A DNA stretch of 64,000 nt from Leguminivora glycinivorella (GCF_023078275.1 NC_062971.1:2480001-2544000), one strand, 5' to 3'; positions 1 to 11,159 are shown, counted from the first letter of the stretch. A program made the numbers and translations. Notes: a model not told the origin generated them from the sequence alone.

Positions 1-526
1 GAAAGTTGCTCAGCGTGACCCTCCCCAGTACCCTGTTCACTCCTGCTCACGACTCATGAATCATCCTGTATATTGAACTTTATGCCTTCATACTTAAAAA
101 GTCACAAAATGTTGTTTTCGAGTAGAATGACCTGAGATATAGATTAACATGACTGTGTTGTTTTCGCCTGATTACGTAAAAGTATATATTGAAAATATTT
201 TTTGCTGATTTAAGTCATAATAAAACATGGTAGGTAATATTTTATTTTGCTTAATTGGACAGTACTTAATCATATAAAACAGACTTTAAAAAAGGGAATT
301 AAGCCTATTATGTATGACAAATATGGAACCTTTTGCACAAAAAAGTCACAAACAGTTGTTTATCCACCAAAACTACGTCACCGAGCCAAAGCCCGCATTT
401 TCAATCAGCCAAATCGCAAAAATAGAATTTTCAAACGATACGCAAAAAACACAGGAAAGTTGTTTCAGCTCAAAAAGCGAGCTCTTTTGGCCATTAAACG
501 CGGATCGGGAGCAGCAATAAATATAA
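1..526. other. AT-rich stretch, no gene seen
   Basis: No supported feature. The short open frame at 247-546 has lysine-rich, low-complexity content and runs into the minisatellite, so it is not called. The last part (about 500-526) already looks like a decayed unit of the array that follows. Confidence 0.5.
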
Positions 527-1352
527 GCGTTTACATAGGAAAATAAAAGGTGGATCGAGTGAGGGATAGCACAGGGCCGGGGGTGCCACTGTTAGCGGAG
601 ATATAGGGCATTAATAGCGGAGCGGAGAGCGGAACGGGAAATAAGCTAGCGTTTTGTTACATAGGGAAATAAATGGTGGATCGAGTGAGGGATAGCATAG
701 GGCCGGGGGTGCCACTGTTAGCGGAGATGTAGGGCATCAATAGCGGAGCGGAGAGCGGAACGGGAAATGAGCTAGCGTTTTACATAGGAAAATAATAGGT
801 AGATCGGGTGAGGGATAGCACAGGGCCGGGGGGCCACTGTTAGCGTAGATGTAGGGCATCAATAGCGGAGCGGAGAGTGGAACAGGATATAAGCTAGCGT
901 TTTGTTACATATGGAAATAAAAGGTGGATCGGGTGAGTTATAGTACAGGGCCGGGGGGCCACTGTTAGCGTAGATGTAGGGCATCAAAGTGGAGCGGAGA
1001 GCGGAACGGGAAATGAGCTAGCGTTTTACATAGGAAAATAAAAGGTAAATCGGGTGAGGGATAGCACAGGGCCGGGGGGCCACTGTTATCGTAGATGTTG
1101 GGCATCAATAGCGGAGCGGAGAGTGGAACGGGATATAAGCTAGCGTTTTGTTACATATGGAAATAAAAGGTGGATCGGGTGAGTTATAGTACAGGGCCGG
1201 GGGGCCACTGTTAGCGTAGATGTAGGGCATCAAAGCGGAGCGGAGAGCGGAACGGGAAATGAGCTAGCGTTTTACATAGGAAAATAAAAGGTAGATCGGG
1301 TGAGGGATAGCACAGGGCCGGGGATGCCACTGTTAGCGGAGATGTAGGGCAT
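527..1352. repeat. Minisatellite, about 7 units of 121-126 bp
   Basis: The anchor AGGGCCGGGG recurs at about 573, 699, 822, 947, 1068, 1193 and 1314, giving spacings of 126, 123, 125, 121, 125 and 121. From the third unit the array alternates two variants: one reads TTTTACATAGGAAAATAA with GGGATAGCAC, the other TTTTGTTACATATGGAAAT with GTTATAGTAC. That is a dimeric higher-order repeat of about 246 bp, which suggests recent expansion by unequal exchange. Each unit carries CACTGTTAGCG, a motif also present in the 126-bp array at 36874. Confidence 0.9.
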
Positions 1353-1867
1353 TAATATTTAATACAACATTTTAAACAGTAATGACCAATCTGTGCGGCG
1401 TAATCTAGTGCTTTGAGTGAGCTTGCCCTATTCGATGACTGTAGTTTTTTAAAGCGAGTGTGTCATTTAAGCATGATATTTTTTGTTTTGTTTATAATCT
1501 AGTTCTGGCACAATATTGAGGTCCCGCCTACTGTGGTACAATATTCGTGGGGTCAATTTTCAGAGCTCTTTAGACATCTAGGTATATTAACAATCACTGC
1601 TCAAATTATTGAAAAAACAAACATAAACTCATTTTGCACTCGATCTAAATATAAAACACACATTCCAACCAACCATTTCATAATTCAAAACCATTCTGGG
1701 CATTCTGTTCTGTCATTGACTGAATGAATAAGTGAATGAATGGAATGAGTGAGTCGCGTTGAGAGAGAATGTTACGCGCTGAGTGAGCGGCATTCCACGC
1801 AAAGTAACAATGACTAAGTGTTACGCGCTGTTAGTGTGAAGTTGCATTAGACGTTTCACTTAAAAAT
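1353..1867. other. No recognisable feature
   Basis: AT-rich sequence. At 1725-1830 there are short reiterations of GAATGAGTGA and of GTTACGCGCTGAGTGAG / GTTACGCGCTGTTAGTG, a small imperfect duplication. Confidence 0.4.
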
Positions 1868-2160
1868 AAGGCTGCCAGAGCTCAACGAGGGTGCGGTGTG
1901 CTAATGACGGGAGGACTTACGGAACTGACTTATTCCGTCTATTGTCCTCTGAGTCGTCGGCAACCCGAACCCTCCTTGGAACTTGTACACTCCTATTTAC
2001 TGTGTATTTATCACAGCAAAAGGGAATGTACAAGTTTCTAAAGGGGTGGCAACGCGCGTGTGACACTCTTTGAGTTGCAGGCGTCCATAGGTTACGGTGA
2101 CCGCTTTCCATCAGGCGGGCCGTACGCTTGTTTGCCACCGACGTAGTATAAAAATAAAAA
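1868..2160 (+). repeat. Dispersed repeat family A, copy 1
   Basis: This starts AAGGCTGCCAGAGCTCAACG and ends TTTGCCACCGACGTAGTA followed by an A-rich tail. Other copies lie at 10296-10604 (minus), 50545-50700 (truncated) and 53961-54272. The middle holds an inverted pair around ACTTGTACA, which can form a hairpin. The A-rich end suggests retroposition, but no pol III box was found, so the class is open. Confidence 0.75.
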
Positions 2161-2922
2161 ACTTAAAAATCTAAAAAAACCCGCTGGCAGTGTGGCAACG
2201 CCCAACGATTACGATACAATGCAAATACACCCCTCGCCGGTCGAGATAGCCGCATTAACATACGATCGCCCGTCCGCTAATCCAATTCAAACTGGCATAC
2301 AAAGTTTCTAGTAGCTAAAATAAGTATCTATTACCTCTACCACGAGTTTCACACTCACGTATTAACTATACCTATATAGTGTTATTAAATTAAAACTGGA
2401 CTTAATAATCGCGTAAAAGTTTTATTTTATTTATTTTTATTTTATTTATTGAGAAGTTCAACAGCGTTTACAATAAGAAAGTACAATTAGATATATACTT
2501 ATAAGTATAGCCAATAACAGAACTCCCTAGAATTTATACAAAAATATCATCAGAGGGTAGACGTGTGACTTGAGCTGTCCATATTTACATTGTACATTAT
2601 GATATAAACGAATAGGAAAAATAAGTAAGTTACGTTTATATTTAACCCGACGTTTTGGACATGACATTACGTCCGTGGTCACGGGTAGACTACCCGTCCG
2701 ATTAAGTCACGTTTTAATTTAATAATATGAGTGAAGATCGTGTTAGTTTAAATGAATATAACTATAGTATGTCAGGTATTAAAATAAATTTAAACAAAAT
2801 CTACCCTCAAAAAGCTTCTAATAAAGTCAGAGGTAGAGGTAGGTCAGGGTCAGTAAATGACATTACATGACCAAATAAGTCGGTTAAAAACAAGTCATTC
2901 TTCGGATGATTCATATAATCCA
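2161..2922. other. AT-rich; one PLE-like motif
   Basis: No gene seen. At 2648-2700 CCGACGTTTTGGACATGAC followed by CGTCCGTGGTCACGGG resembles the motifs at 11970 and 37670, which recall the ends of Penelope-like elements. The rest is AT-rich. Confidence 0.35.
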
Positions 2923-3180
2923 CAATAAATAAAATAAATAAATAAATAATATAGGACATTTTTACACAGATTGACTGAGGCCCACTGTAAGCTCAAGAAG
3001 GCTTGTGTTGTGGGTACTCAGCAACGATATATATAATATATAAAATACATAGAAAACATCCATGACTCAGGAACAAATATCTGTGCTCATCACACAAATA
3101 AATGCCCTTACCGGGATTCGAACCCGGGACCGCGGCGCAGCAGGCAGGGTCACTACCGACTGCGCCAGACCGGTCGTCAA
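2923..3180 (-). mobile_element. tRNA-headed SINE, family S1, copy 1
   Basis: On the minus strand the copy starts with a tRNA-like head. The A-box-like part is TGGCGCAGTCGGTAGTGAC and the B-box is GGGTTCGAATCCC. A body with TTTATTTGTGTGATGAGCAC follows, and the copy ends in a (TAAA/TTTA)-rich tail. The same element occurs at 18470, 31709, 32925 and 57010. Confidence 0.85.
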
Positions 3181-3259
3181 AAGGACCGGTCGACAATAGG
3201 TACTTATATAGTTGATTTCGTTTTAAAAATAGATATAAATGTTTAGAACTCGTGGAGTG

Positions 3260-3386
3260 TAAGTGCGGTTTCACATTATCCGGATGTCGGACCGACACCC
3301 CATACATTACAGGCGCCATCTTAGATTTTTTTCATTGAAATCCTTCCGACATCCGATATCGGATCTGATAATGTGAAAACGGATTA
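3260..3386. mobile_element. MITE family M1, copy 1
   Basis: Terminal inverted repeats are TAAGTGCGGTTTCACATTATC on the left and its near complement GATAATGTGAAAACGGATTA on the right. The core ATACATTACAGGCGCCATCTT is shared with copies at 23188 and 38028. Short, non-coding and palindromic. Confidence 0.85.
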
Positions 3387-3825
3387 ATCGTAGTCTTAGT
3401 GCACGCTTAGTCCGTTAAAAGGATGACATGTTGCCTATGATCATATTTCTAGGATAAAAATATGATAGTGGACTATCGGCCTAAGTCCGATTCGCTTTGC
3501 GTCTGTTTTTCCTGTGAGGATAGAGCATAACAACTTTTGTCAGTTTTTGGGGGAACCAAACTAAGTACTAGATATATGACACTCTGGGGATCGCATTTCG
3601 TTATAATTAGGGTGAGAATTATGTGTTCACGTGAGATATATATTACAAGAAGTTGTAATATGTCAAAAAGTAAAAAAAAAATCATTACCAAAAACATTTA
3701 TTCAGCAAGTAGGCCACAGCCGCCACAGGGGCATTTTTACGTGTCAACAATTACAATAAATAAAATGAATTCAACTAAAGTACAAAGTTACTATGATTAA
3801 TAAGAGATGTTAGAGAAGCCTGTGT
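3387..3825. other. No recognisable feature
   Basis: AT-rich sequence with short open frames on both strands that have no protein character. Confidence 0.4.
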
Positions 3826-4066
3826 GGTGACGGGTTAAGAATTTCACCACCCCCTTTCTTCCTGTGGGTGTCGTAGAAGGCGACTATGGGATATGGGTTA
3901 AATTAGGCGAGGGGCTGGCAACCTGTCACTGCAATGCCACAGTTTCGTTTTCTTTCAACCCCTTATTTGCCAAGAATGGCACTGAAGCTTTAGTAGTTTC
4001 ATGTGTTTTGCCTACCCCTTTATGGGATACAGGCGTGATTGTATGTATGTATGTATGTTAGAGATG
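3826..4066 (+). mobile_element. Retroposon 3' end with (GTAT)n tail, copy 1
   Basis: A GGTGACGGGTTAAGAATTTC block is followed by TTGCCAAGAATGGCACTGAA and CTACCCCTTTATGGGATACA, and it ends in GTATGTATGTATGTAT. The terminal part recurs at 39285-39370 and 47065-47165 with the same tail. Copies that share only a 3' end plus a short simple repeat point to 5'-truncated LINE insertions. No coding part is preserved. Confidence 0.65.
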
Positions 4067-5335
4067 TATACTGTAATTACTGTATAGTCTCTAAATGTCA
4101 AAGTACATATAAAAAAATTAAACATGATGAAAAAAATACAAACTGATACAAATAAAAGATAAATAAAATAACTTTAGAGTTGTAAAAGAATCTTGATGTC
4201 ACAAGTAAAGAAAAAAAAACTTAATCTACCTACTTTTTTCCTTGGAGATGTATATGGTCTCCAAGAGTCAGAAAGAAAATAAACAAGGGCCGAACAAAGT
4301 GCCTCAATGTATTCTTACTCAAAATTAAAGTCACAACACAAGTCACAAGTAGATTTAGTTGTTAACTGTTGTTCTTAACCATCATCATCTCCGCAACGCC
4401 ACTTCCTTGACGATCGGAGGTTGTCGGCATATACTTTACAAATTCTCATGTCTTATGGTCTCCGGCCCACATAGGTACTCTCTTTAAAAGTCGCTGCAAA
4501 AATCATCTGTCAAGATGTTGTGGCCATGTGTGTGTGGATGTAAAAATCTTGAAACTAAGTAGTGCCCCTGGCACAAATATGGGATAGGAAAATGTAAAAA
4601 AGCCGCCAGGTCACCAACCAAACCGATGTATCCCATTATTACGTGCTCATTAAAAGCCTTTTGCCTGCAGTAATTACAGGCGGGATTGACCCGGCGATTA
4701 AAGGGTTAACGGCCCACTGGGCTAAGAGTCAATTTGCGGTGAAGGGTTAAAAATAAAAGGCAATTATGTTGCTTTTAAACAACACGTTCCACGGATTGAT
4801 AGGGATATATTCCGTTCTCAAATAAAAGGCACATGGGCAGTAGTTAATTTATTTTCCCCTCACTAGCTCGGAAACACGTGTTTTGTCATTTAATACCAGC
4901 GGGTAAAAACGCATTTTATCCACTAGTGGGTAAAGTAATTTGACCTTGAATAAAGTCAAATTAACTGCTTTAAAATTGATAAAAGTAGGTGACTCTAGTA
5001 ATAAAGATGATTTACCACCTGTGGAACTACTGGAAGCAATGATAAACGCATTTTTTGCGTTGTAGCTTCCTCGCTATAGTGAGGGGAAAAGTTTTGTGTT
5101 ACACACGGGTGCAAATGTATTTTACTTCTCGTGTGTTAAAAAACTCGCAAGTTCAGGATTCTATTCTCGAACCACTCGCTTCGCTCGTGGTTCAGCTATA
5201 GAGTCCTTTCACTTGCTCGTTTTTCAATTCCACATGAACTCGGCGTTAAAATACAACTTTTCCCCCTTGTATAACAAATAACTATTCTAAACCCAATTTC
5301 TATTTTAATAAATAGGAGAGAAACATATTAAAATG
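4067..5335. other. Mostly no feature; possible LINE tail
   Basis: At 4379-4480 the minus strand ends in GATGATGATGG, the simple tail typical of RTE-type LINEs, so a short antisense LINE 3' end is possible. At 4660-4745 there is an unassigned moderately GC-rich block. No gene is supported. Confidence 0.35.
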
Positions 5336-5339
5336 TAAA

Positions 5340-5590
5340 TCATTTAACCTTTTTTTTTGATGACCCAGGGGGAATCCATTATGGATCCCACTGGCCCGGG
5401 AGAAGCCAGTGGGTATTTCCGACTCGCATGGACTAAACCACCTGGGGCGTTCCGCCGCTCGCTGTTTGGACGGGGTTTCGGGCACTCGGTTGTAGGCCTC
5501 CGATACCCCGTCAGCGTTGCCCTTGCGGGCCCTTCTCGAAGGCTGCTTAGGCAACTTACTCCGGGGTGCGTCCCACGAGATATAACTGTA
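5340..5590. repeat. GC-rich block, probably a transposon fragment
   Basis: An abruptly GC-rich segment in AT-rich surroundings, with internal inversions such as CCCACTGGCCCGGGAGAAG / CCAGTGGG. Its composition resembles the GC-rich repeat at 7665-9290, but I see no shared long sequence. Open frames on both strands lack recognisable domains. It may be the 5' part of a non-LTR element. Confidence 0.4.
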
Positions 5591-5654
5591 ATATATATAA
5601 TTTCATGTTACTAACATTCAGCAGCAATAATGAACGTTAGATATAACTCCAACA

Positions 5655-5860
5655 TCAATACTTTTTGTAAGAAATAACGCTGAATTGCAATAATATTAGT
5701 TTTACATAAACGTCTTTTTAATATAACGTTTACATTACTTAATTTCAAAAGTTTATCAATACTTTTGTAAGAAATAACACTGAATTGTATACCGTTCAGT
5801 TTTACATAACATTTCTTAATATAACGTTTACATCAGCTAATTTCAGTTTATATACCATAC
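5655..5860. repeat. Tandem repeat of about 100-118 bp, split by a LINE
   Basis: CTTTTTGTAAGAAATAACGC...ACATAAACG...TATAACGTTTACAT is followed by a second copy beginning at about 5760. A third unit starts again (ATACCGTTCTCCATATATAAC at 6174) on the other side of the LINE fragment, so the LINE landed inside the third unit. Confidence 0.7.
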
Positions 5861-6172
5861 ATTAAGTATACCGTCCACCATAAATCATAACAGTTTATCC
5901 GATAGTAGAAAAAGTAAGAGCTAATCGTCTGGCATGGTATGGGCATGTGATGCGAAGGGATGAAAGTCATGTGACGAGAAAGGCATTGCGAATGAGTGTG
6001 GAAGGAAGTAACGGGAGAGGAAAACCGAGGAAAAGGTGGATGGATTGCGTGAGAGATGATATGAAGCGAAAGCAAGTGAATGATGAAATGTCGGATGATA
6101 GGGAGGTATGGAAGCGGAAGACATGCTGCGCCGACCCCAAATGAATGGGATAAGGGCAGGCGAATGATGATG
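5861..6172 (+). mobile_element. RTE-type LINE 3' fragment with 9-bp TSD
   Basis: The plus-strand frame at about 5905-6142 reads as the C-terminal tail of an RTE-type reverse transcriptase: a W-YGHVMRRDE motif, then GRGKPRKRWMDCVRDDM. It ends in GATGATGAT. The insertion is bounded by the direct repeat ATACCATAC (5852-5860 and 6173-6181), which gives exact ends and shows the copy is severely 5'-truncated. Confidence 0.85.
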
Positions 6173-6202
6173 ATACCATACCGTTCTCCATATATAACAT
6201 TT

Positions 6203-7152
6203 AACTGTTGCTAAGAAAGTAGGTTTAGGTTAGGTTAGAACTGCGACCCCCACACAAAACTGTTGCTAAGAAAGTAGGTTTAGGTTAAGTTAGAACTGCG
6301 ACCCCCACACAAAACTGTTGCTAAGAAAGTAGGTTTAGGTTAGGTTAGAACTGCGACCCCCACACAAAACTGTTGCTAAAAAAGTAGGTTTAGGTTAGGT
6401 TAGAACTGCGACCCCCATACAAAACTGTTTCTAAGAAAGTAGGTTTAGGTTAGGTTAGAACTGCGACCCCCACACAAAACTGTTGCTAAGAAAGTAAGTT
6501 TAGGTTAGGTTAGAACTGCGACCCCCACACAAAACTGTTGCTAAGAAAGTAGGTTTAGGTTAGGTTAGAACTGAGACTCCCACACAAAACTGTTGCTAAG
6601 AAAGTAGGTTTAGGTTAGGTTAGAACTGCGACCCCCACACAAAACTGTTGCTAAGAAAGTAAGTTTAGGTTAGGTTAGAACTGCGACCCCCACACAAAAC
6701 TGTTGCTAAGAAAGTAGGTTTAGGTTAGGTTAGAACTGAGACCCCCACACAAAACTGTTGCTAAGAAAGTAGGTTTAGGTTAGGTTAGAACTGCGACCCC
6801 CACACAAAACTGTTGCTAAGAAAGTAAGTTTAGGTTAGGTTAGAACTGCGACCCCCACACAAAACTGTAGCTAAGAAAGTAGGTTTAGGTTAGGTTAGAA
6901 CTGCGACCCCCACACAAAACTGTTGCTAACAAAGTAGGTTTTGGTTAGGTTAGAACTGCGACCCCCATACAAAACTGTTGCTAAGAAAGTAGGTTTAGGT
7001 TAGGTTAGAACTGCGACCCCCACACAAAACTCTTGCTAAGAAAGTAGGTTTAGGTTAGGTTAGAACTGTGATCCCCACACAAAATTGTTGCTAAGAAAGT
7101 AGGTTTAGGTTAGGTTAGAACTGCGACCCCCCACACAAAACTGTTGCTAAGA
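6203..7152. repeat. 55-bp satellite, about 17 units, telomere-like core
   Basis: The unit AACTGTTGCTAAGAAAGTAG + TTTAGGTTAGGTTAG + AACTGCGACCCCCACACAA repeats every 55 bp with few substitutions. Each unit holds TTAGGTTAGGTTAG, nearly three copies of the arthropod telomere motif. Diagnostic variants (AAGTAAGTTT in units 6, 9 and 12; CTGAGAC in units 7 and 10) recur every third unit, which indicates a trimeric (165-bp) amplification inside the array. Confidence 0.92.
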
Positions 7153-7664
7153 AAGTGGGTTAGGTTATGTTATTATGCATTTCAAATCTCAGACAGAGAA
7201 TGAACATTACGCCTTTTGATGTTAGATTAATTGAAAAATATATGTTATTAATATTAGATATCCTAAACGTTATAAACATAGATCTTAGATATAATTTAAT
7301 AAGTTTATTCAATCAATTAAAAGTTAATACAATAAATCCTTAATTACTAACAATTACACATAAATCTATTACCAACTAAATAAATTAAAAATTACTTAAT
7401 TATCTTAGATATTAACAACATTACACCTTTTGATGTTAGAATAATTGATTAATATATGATATAAATATTAGGTATCCCGAACGTTGTATAAATTCATCTT
7501 TATATATACTGATATTATAGAAAATAAACATTATTCACTTCGAAATTAGATTTGCTATTATCGATTCTGAGCATTATGTCCAGTGAACGTTATGCTGAAC
7601 AAGCTTATACAAAGTGAGCGTATATGTTATAAGTAATATAATATACGATACGTTCTTATATCTC
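7153..7664. other. AT-rich with one diverged direct repeat
   Basis: About 80 bp around 7192-7270 (ACATTACGCCTTTTGATGTTA to ATCCTAAACGTT) is repeated in diverged form at 7409-7490. No gene is seen. Confidence 0.5.
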
Positions 7665-8017
7665 GTATTACTTACCCCTTACTCCGCTGAAGGCCCTCGG
7701 AACACGGGAGGGCCTGCCAGCTCGAAACCTCGTTTAGGCGGGTGATGGGACTCCCGATCCATCACCCGCAAGTTCCATGGGCGCCGGAATTGTTCAGGCG
7801 CCCAGCGGTGGAAATGGTCTTTGGTTCCACCGCTAACCACCGGCCGCAAAGGATAGGGAGAACGGCGCACCGTAATACCGGCACTCCTCTTCCCTTGCGG
7901 CCCCACCGATGCCGCTACAGCGGAGCGGCCCCGCCAAGGTCGCAGGGGGTAGGGAGAGTGGCGCACCGCTATACCATCACGCCTCTCCCCCTGCGATCCC
8001 AACTCAGCTACCGTGGG
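7665..8017. repeat. GC-rich repeat, left part
   Basis: A GC-rich segment with internal short inversions (GGTGATGGGACTCCCGATC / ATCACCC; CCACCGCTAACC). It continues at 9046 after the hAT-like insertion. No domain was recognised in the frames on either strand; the long minus frame at 7679-8167 crosses the transposon boundary and is therefore spurious. Confidence 0.6.
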
Positions 8018-9037
8018 TAAGGTCCGACCGAGAACGATATTTTTGTCTCGGCCGAGAACGAGACCGAGACCGAGATTCAATTTGATTCTCGGCCGAGACC
8101 GAGACCGAGACCGAGAATTTGTAAAACAGTAAAAAAATATGCCATTTTTACAAAAAAATGTTTTCATAATCGAAATTCGCCTATTAACCAGGAAACCAAG
8201 AGTATGTTGGGTCCTGCTTAGTGTTTGGTTCCGTAACTACCCAAACCTACCCGCACTCCTTGCCTATCTACCGTAGCAAAATAGACTACGTCAGTGACAA
8301 AAACAACTATACGGCTCGCCCGGTGGTAAGCAGTCGCCATAGCCTATAGAGGCATGCAATTTCAGAGGTTTTACACGCGCGTTTAATACCCTGATTTTTT
8401 GTGACTTTTTGCAAGATATCATAAAACAGGTTGTCAAATCGTGTTTTCTACGGGTAGTTTTCCAGGTTTTCCTTGAAAGTCTTTACTAAGCTTTACTTTG
8501 ATTTTGACGTATTTTTAGGCACATGATTCAAAGTTAAGGGACACGAACTATTTTTTTTGATAGCGATTATTTCCAAAATTGTATGTATGTATATCAAAAA
8601 CATGACTATGGAAAACCCATACTTACTAAAAAAAACTCAAAACAGCATCCACAAAGCTCAAAATTTCGTCCGATATTCCGTAATTCGCCATTTCTATCAT
8701 GTAAGGTAGGTATTATTCTAACCTGCTGCTTTGATTTTTCGCGTCGTCGTTGTCTTCCACACACATCAAGTTGTCGTAAATATTTTACACTCTTTTATGA
8801 ATTATACCTAGGTATTTGTTTGTTTTTGGCTTAAAATATCGATAAAGACCCTACCAAAATCACTAAAATCGGGATACCAAACGGGCGATGTAACAAACTG
8901 AAAGCTAAAAACCGCAGTCTCGGTTGTGCCGAGAATCTCGGCCCATTTTGGCCGAGAACCGAGACCGAGATCTCGGCCCGATTTTCGGCCGAGAATGCCG
9001 AGACCGAGACCGAGACCGAGATCTCGGTCGGACCTTA
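8018..9037. mobile_element. hAT-like non-autonomous element, 8-bp TSD
   Basis: The ends are TAAGGTCCGACCGAG and CTCGGTCGGACCTTA, perfect inverted repeats. They are flanked by the 8-bp direct repeat ACCGTGGG (8010-8017 and 9038-9045), the duplication size of hAT and P elements. The subterminal regions are runs of GAGACC and CTCGGCCGAGA. The 800-bp interior is AT-rich, and no transposase frame is visible. Removing it reconnects one GC-rich repeat. Confidence 0.88.
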
Positions 9038-9045
9038 ACCGTGGG

Positions 9046-9290
9046 AGGGCACAGAGCGGCATCCAATACTGCCGGATCTTCCCTCCCACGGCAGTCCTCC
9101 CAGACGCGTCTTAAGTGGGCTTTACAAGCCCGCTTAGAGCGATCGCCTCGGGCCAGCCAGTGCCCAAAACAGGCCGGCCCTGGGTACCTCTTAGCTTCAC
9201 CGAGGGTGACCAGTCCAGGGTTACTAAGCCCCCCCACCACGGCAAGGTGGGCACCCTCGGGGGGGATTTAACCGTTACCAAACTCAACTC
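9046..9290. repeat. GC-rich repeat, right part
   Basis: Continuation of 7665-8017. It contains the inversion GTGGGCTTTACAAGCCCGCTT and a G run near 9260. The plus and minus frames across it have no recognisable domains. It could be the 5' region of a LINE. Confidence 0.5.
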
Positions 9291-9699
9291 GATTTTAAAT
9301 ACATTCCAATTCCATAGCAGCAAATCGTTCATATTTGTTTTGACAGTTCTTAAAAAGAAGCTGATTTGACTAGAAGGAAAGTGCCCTCTACTCTTCTGTA
9401 TAGTATACCAGAGTTAAAAGTGATACACGTTTATAACTTCTTTGGTATATACGGTGTAAATGAAAGCAATATATAATTAATTACGATCTTTGTATGACGA
9501 ACTTCAGTCAAAGGATTATTTGGAAGTTTGAATTAAATTCTGTGCTCATATTCATATTATGTTCGCGTTCACCGTCATAATCATAAGTCAAATCAAATGT
9601 TGGTTCAGAATTGAGCTTATTCATGTCAATATTATTTATTCGTATGGCGCATCTACGTAAACATTTCAAACATTGTATAGCTAAAACAAATTATAAATC
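9291..9699. other. No recognisable feature
   Basis: AT-rich sequence; nothing supported. Confidence 0.4.
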
Positions 9700-9886
9700 C
9701 ACATTCAGGGCCCCAAGCCATGTCAATGGTATTCGTATTGGTACGTTCTAAACATTACCCTCTATATACTCGTACCTGTTATGACCATTCATATCTTTGT
9801 CTATTAATTCACTGTAACTGTGTCTCTTTTGTTTCCTTTATGTACAATAAAGATAATACATACATACATACATACATAATTCACTA
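9700..9886 (+). mobile_element. LINE-like 3' end with (TACA)n tail
   Basis: It ends CTTTATGTACAATAAAGATAA followed by ACATACATACATACATA. An AATAAA signal just before a simple-repeat tail is the usual form of a LINE 3' end in these genomes. No coding part is present. Confidence 0.45.
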
Positions 9887-10076
9887 ATGAATTAAAATTA
9901 ATAACATCTTCAGTCAACTTGAGGTAAACCGAAAGCCGAAACGAGTCCGTTTATCAGAATGTTATCAGAATCAGAATATTTATTAGTAATTAGTTATTTT
10001 TCACAAAATTTTCACCACACTAACACGAACAAAATACTGACTATAAAACATTAAACTAAATCTAATCCATCAATTT

Positions 10077-10235
10077 ATTCACTATTTATGATTCAAAATC
10101 ATCATTTATATGTAAAATCTACCAGTCAGTTTAAGACAGCAAGTTAAAATTTGTATGAAATTACTTTGCACTCTTGTGGATAAAATGCAATTTTGCTATC
10201 TGTTTTCGAATAGCAAAGAGACCCTTTACCAGTTG
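10077..10235. repeat. Dispersed repeat family B, copy 1
   Basis: ATTTATGATTCAAAATCATCATTTA through TTTGCACTCTTGTGGATAAAA to GAGACCCTTTACCA is repeated at 16968-17115. Class unknown. Confidence 0.6.
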
Positions 10236-10295
10236 GTGTGGGGAAAAACAATTTTACATGTCAAATATTATTAGAAAAAGGTATGATTAATAATA

Positions 10296-10604
10296 CTACG
10301 TCAATGGCAAACAAGCATACGGTCTGCCTGATGGAAAGTGGTCACCGTAACCTATGGACGCCTGCAACTCAAAGAGTGTCGCATGCGCGTTGCTGCCCCA
10401 TTAGAAACTTGTACACTCCCCTTTGCTGTGTGTGCACAGCAAAAAGGAGTGTACAAGTTCAAAGGAGGGTTTGGGTTGCCGACGACTCAAAGGACAATAG
10501 ACGGAACAAATTAGTTCCGTAAGTCCTCCCGTCGTCAGCACCCCGCACCCTCGTTGAGCTCTGGCAGCCTTACTCACCGGCAGGGAACACAACACTATGA
10601 GACA
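10296..10604 (-). repeat. Dispersed repeat family A, copy 2
   Basis: Reverse complement of the family at 1868 and 53961. The central inverted pair is very clear here: ACTTGTACACTCC at 10408-10420 pairs with GGAGTGTACAAGT at about 10446-10458 around a short loop, so a transcript would fold into a strong hairpin. Confidence 0.75.
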
Positions 10605-11150
10605 CTATTTTTTGTTTTATTATTATACATAAATGTATATGTACTCGTACAGTAGTTACTGAGCGTTTTCCACAAAAAAGATTATAAACCTATTCTCTTA
10701 CATGGTAATAATTTTTGGGTTCGTCGAACTCAGAATTTCTAACATAATTATCCTAATCTGACATTTTAAAAAAATCCAAAAAGTATAGATAAATTTTAGT
10801 TTCTAAACTACGATTCGAATGATTTTTTTTTCTAATTGTTTATTTTCGATGGAGCAAGGGTATTCAAATCGCTTTTGAAATCTTAAATTAGTAAATGAAA
10901 ATGCAATAGTTAACTGAAGAACGTAATGCTTTAAAAACTCAAGTGGACTTTTTTTATCTAAGGAGCAATTTCGAGAAAATATTATATTTAGCGAGGGTAT
11001 TAAAAGTTGAGATATATCTCAACTTATATAGAAAATCAAAATGACAATAAAAAAATTAATATGTTCTCTAAGATAAAATTGATACCTTCGGCTCTCCATT
11101 CTTGCTCGGTCAATAAAAATACGAAATTTATATCCAAAAAAATACAAAAA
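10605..11150. other. AT-rich, no gene seen
   Basis: The only structure is a perfect short palindrome at about 11006-11030 (AAGTTGAGATATATCTCAACTT, broken as AAGTTGAGATA / TATCTCAACTT). Confidence 0.4.
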
Positions 11151-11159
11151 GTTTATTGA

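Noticed and set aside
247..546. 99-codon open frame
   Set aside because: Low-complexity content, overlaps the start of the minisatellite, no motif or splice support.
6203..7152. CRISPR-like array or chromosome end
   Set aside because: The unit has no variable spacers, and unique sequence continues on both sides, so it is an internal satellite and not a CRISPR or a telomere.
7679..8167. 162-codon minus-strand frame with Arg/Ser-rich end
   Set aside because: It crosses the exact boundary of the hAT-like insertion and reads its GAGACC repeats, so it cannot be an original gene.
8924..9271. 115-codon plus-strand frame with Arg/Asp repeats
   Set aside because: Read-through of transposon end repeats into the GC-rich block.
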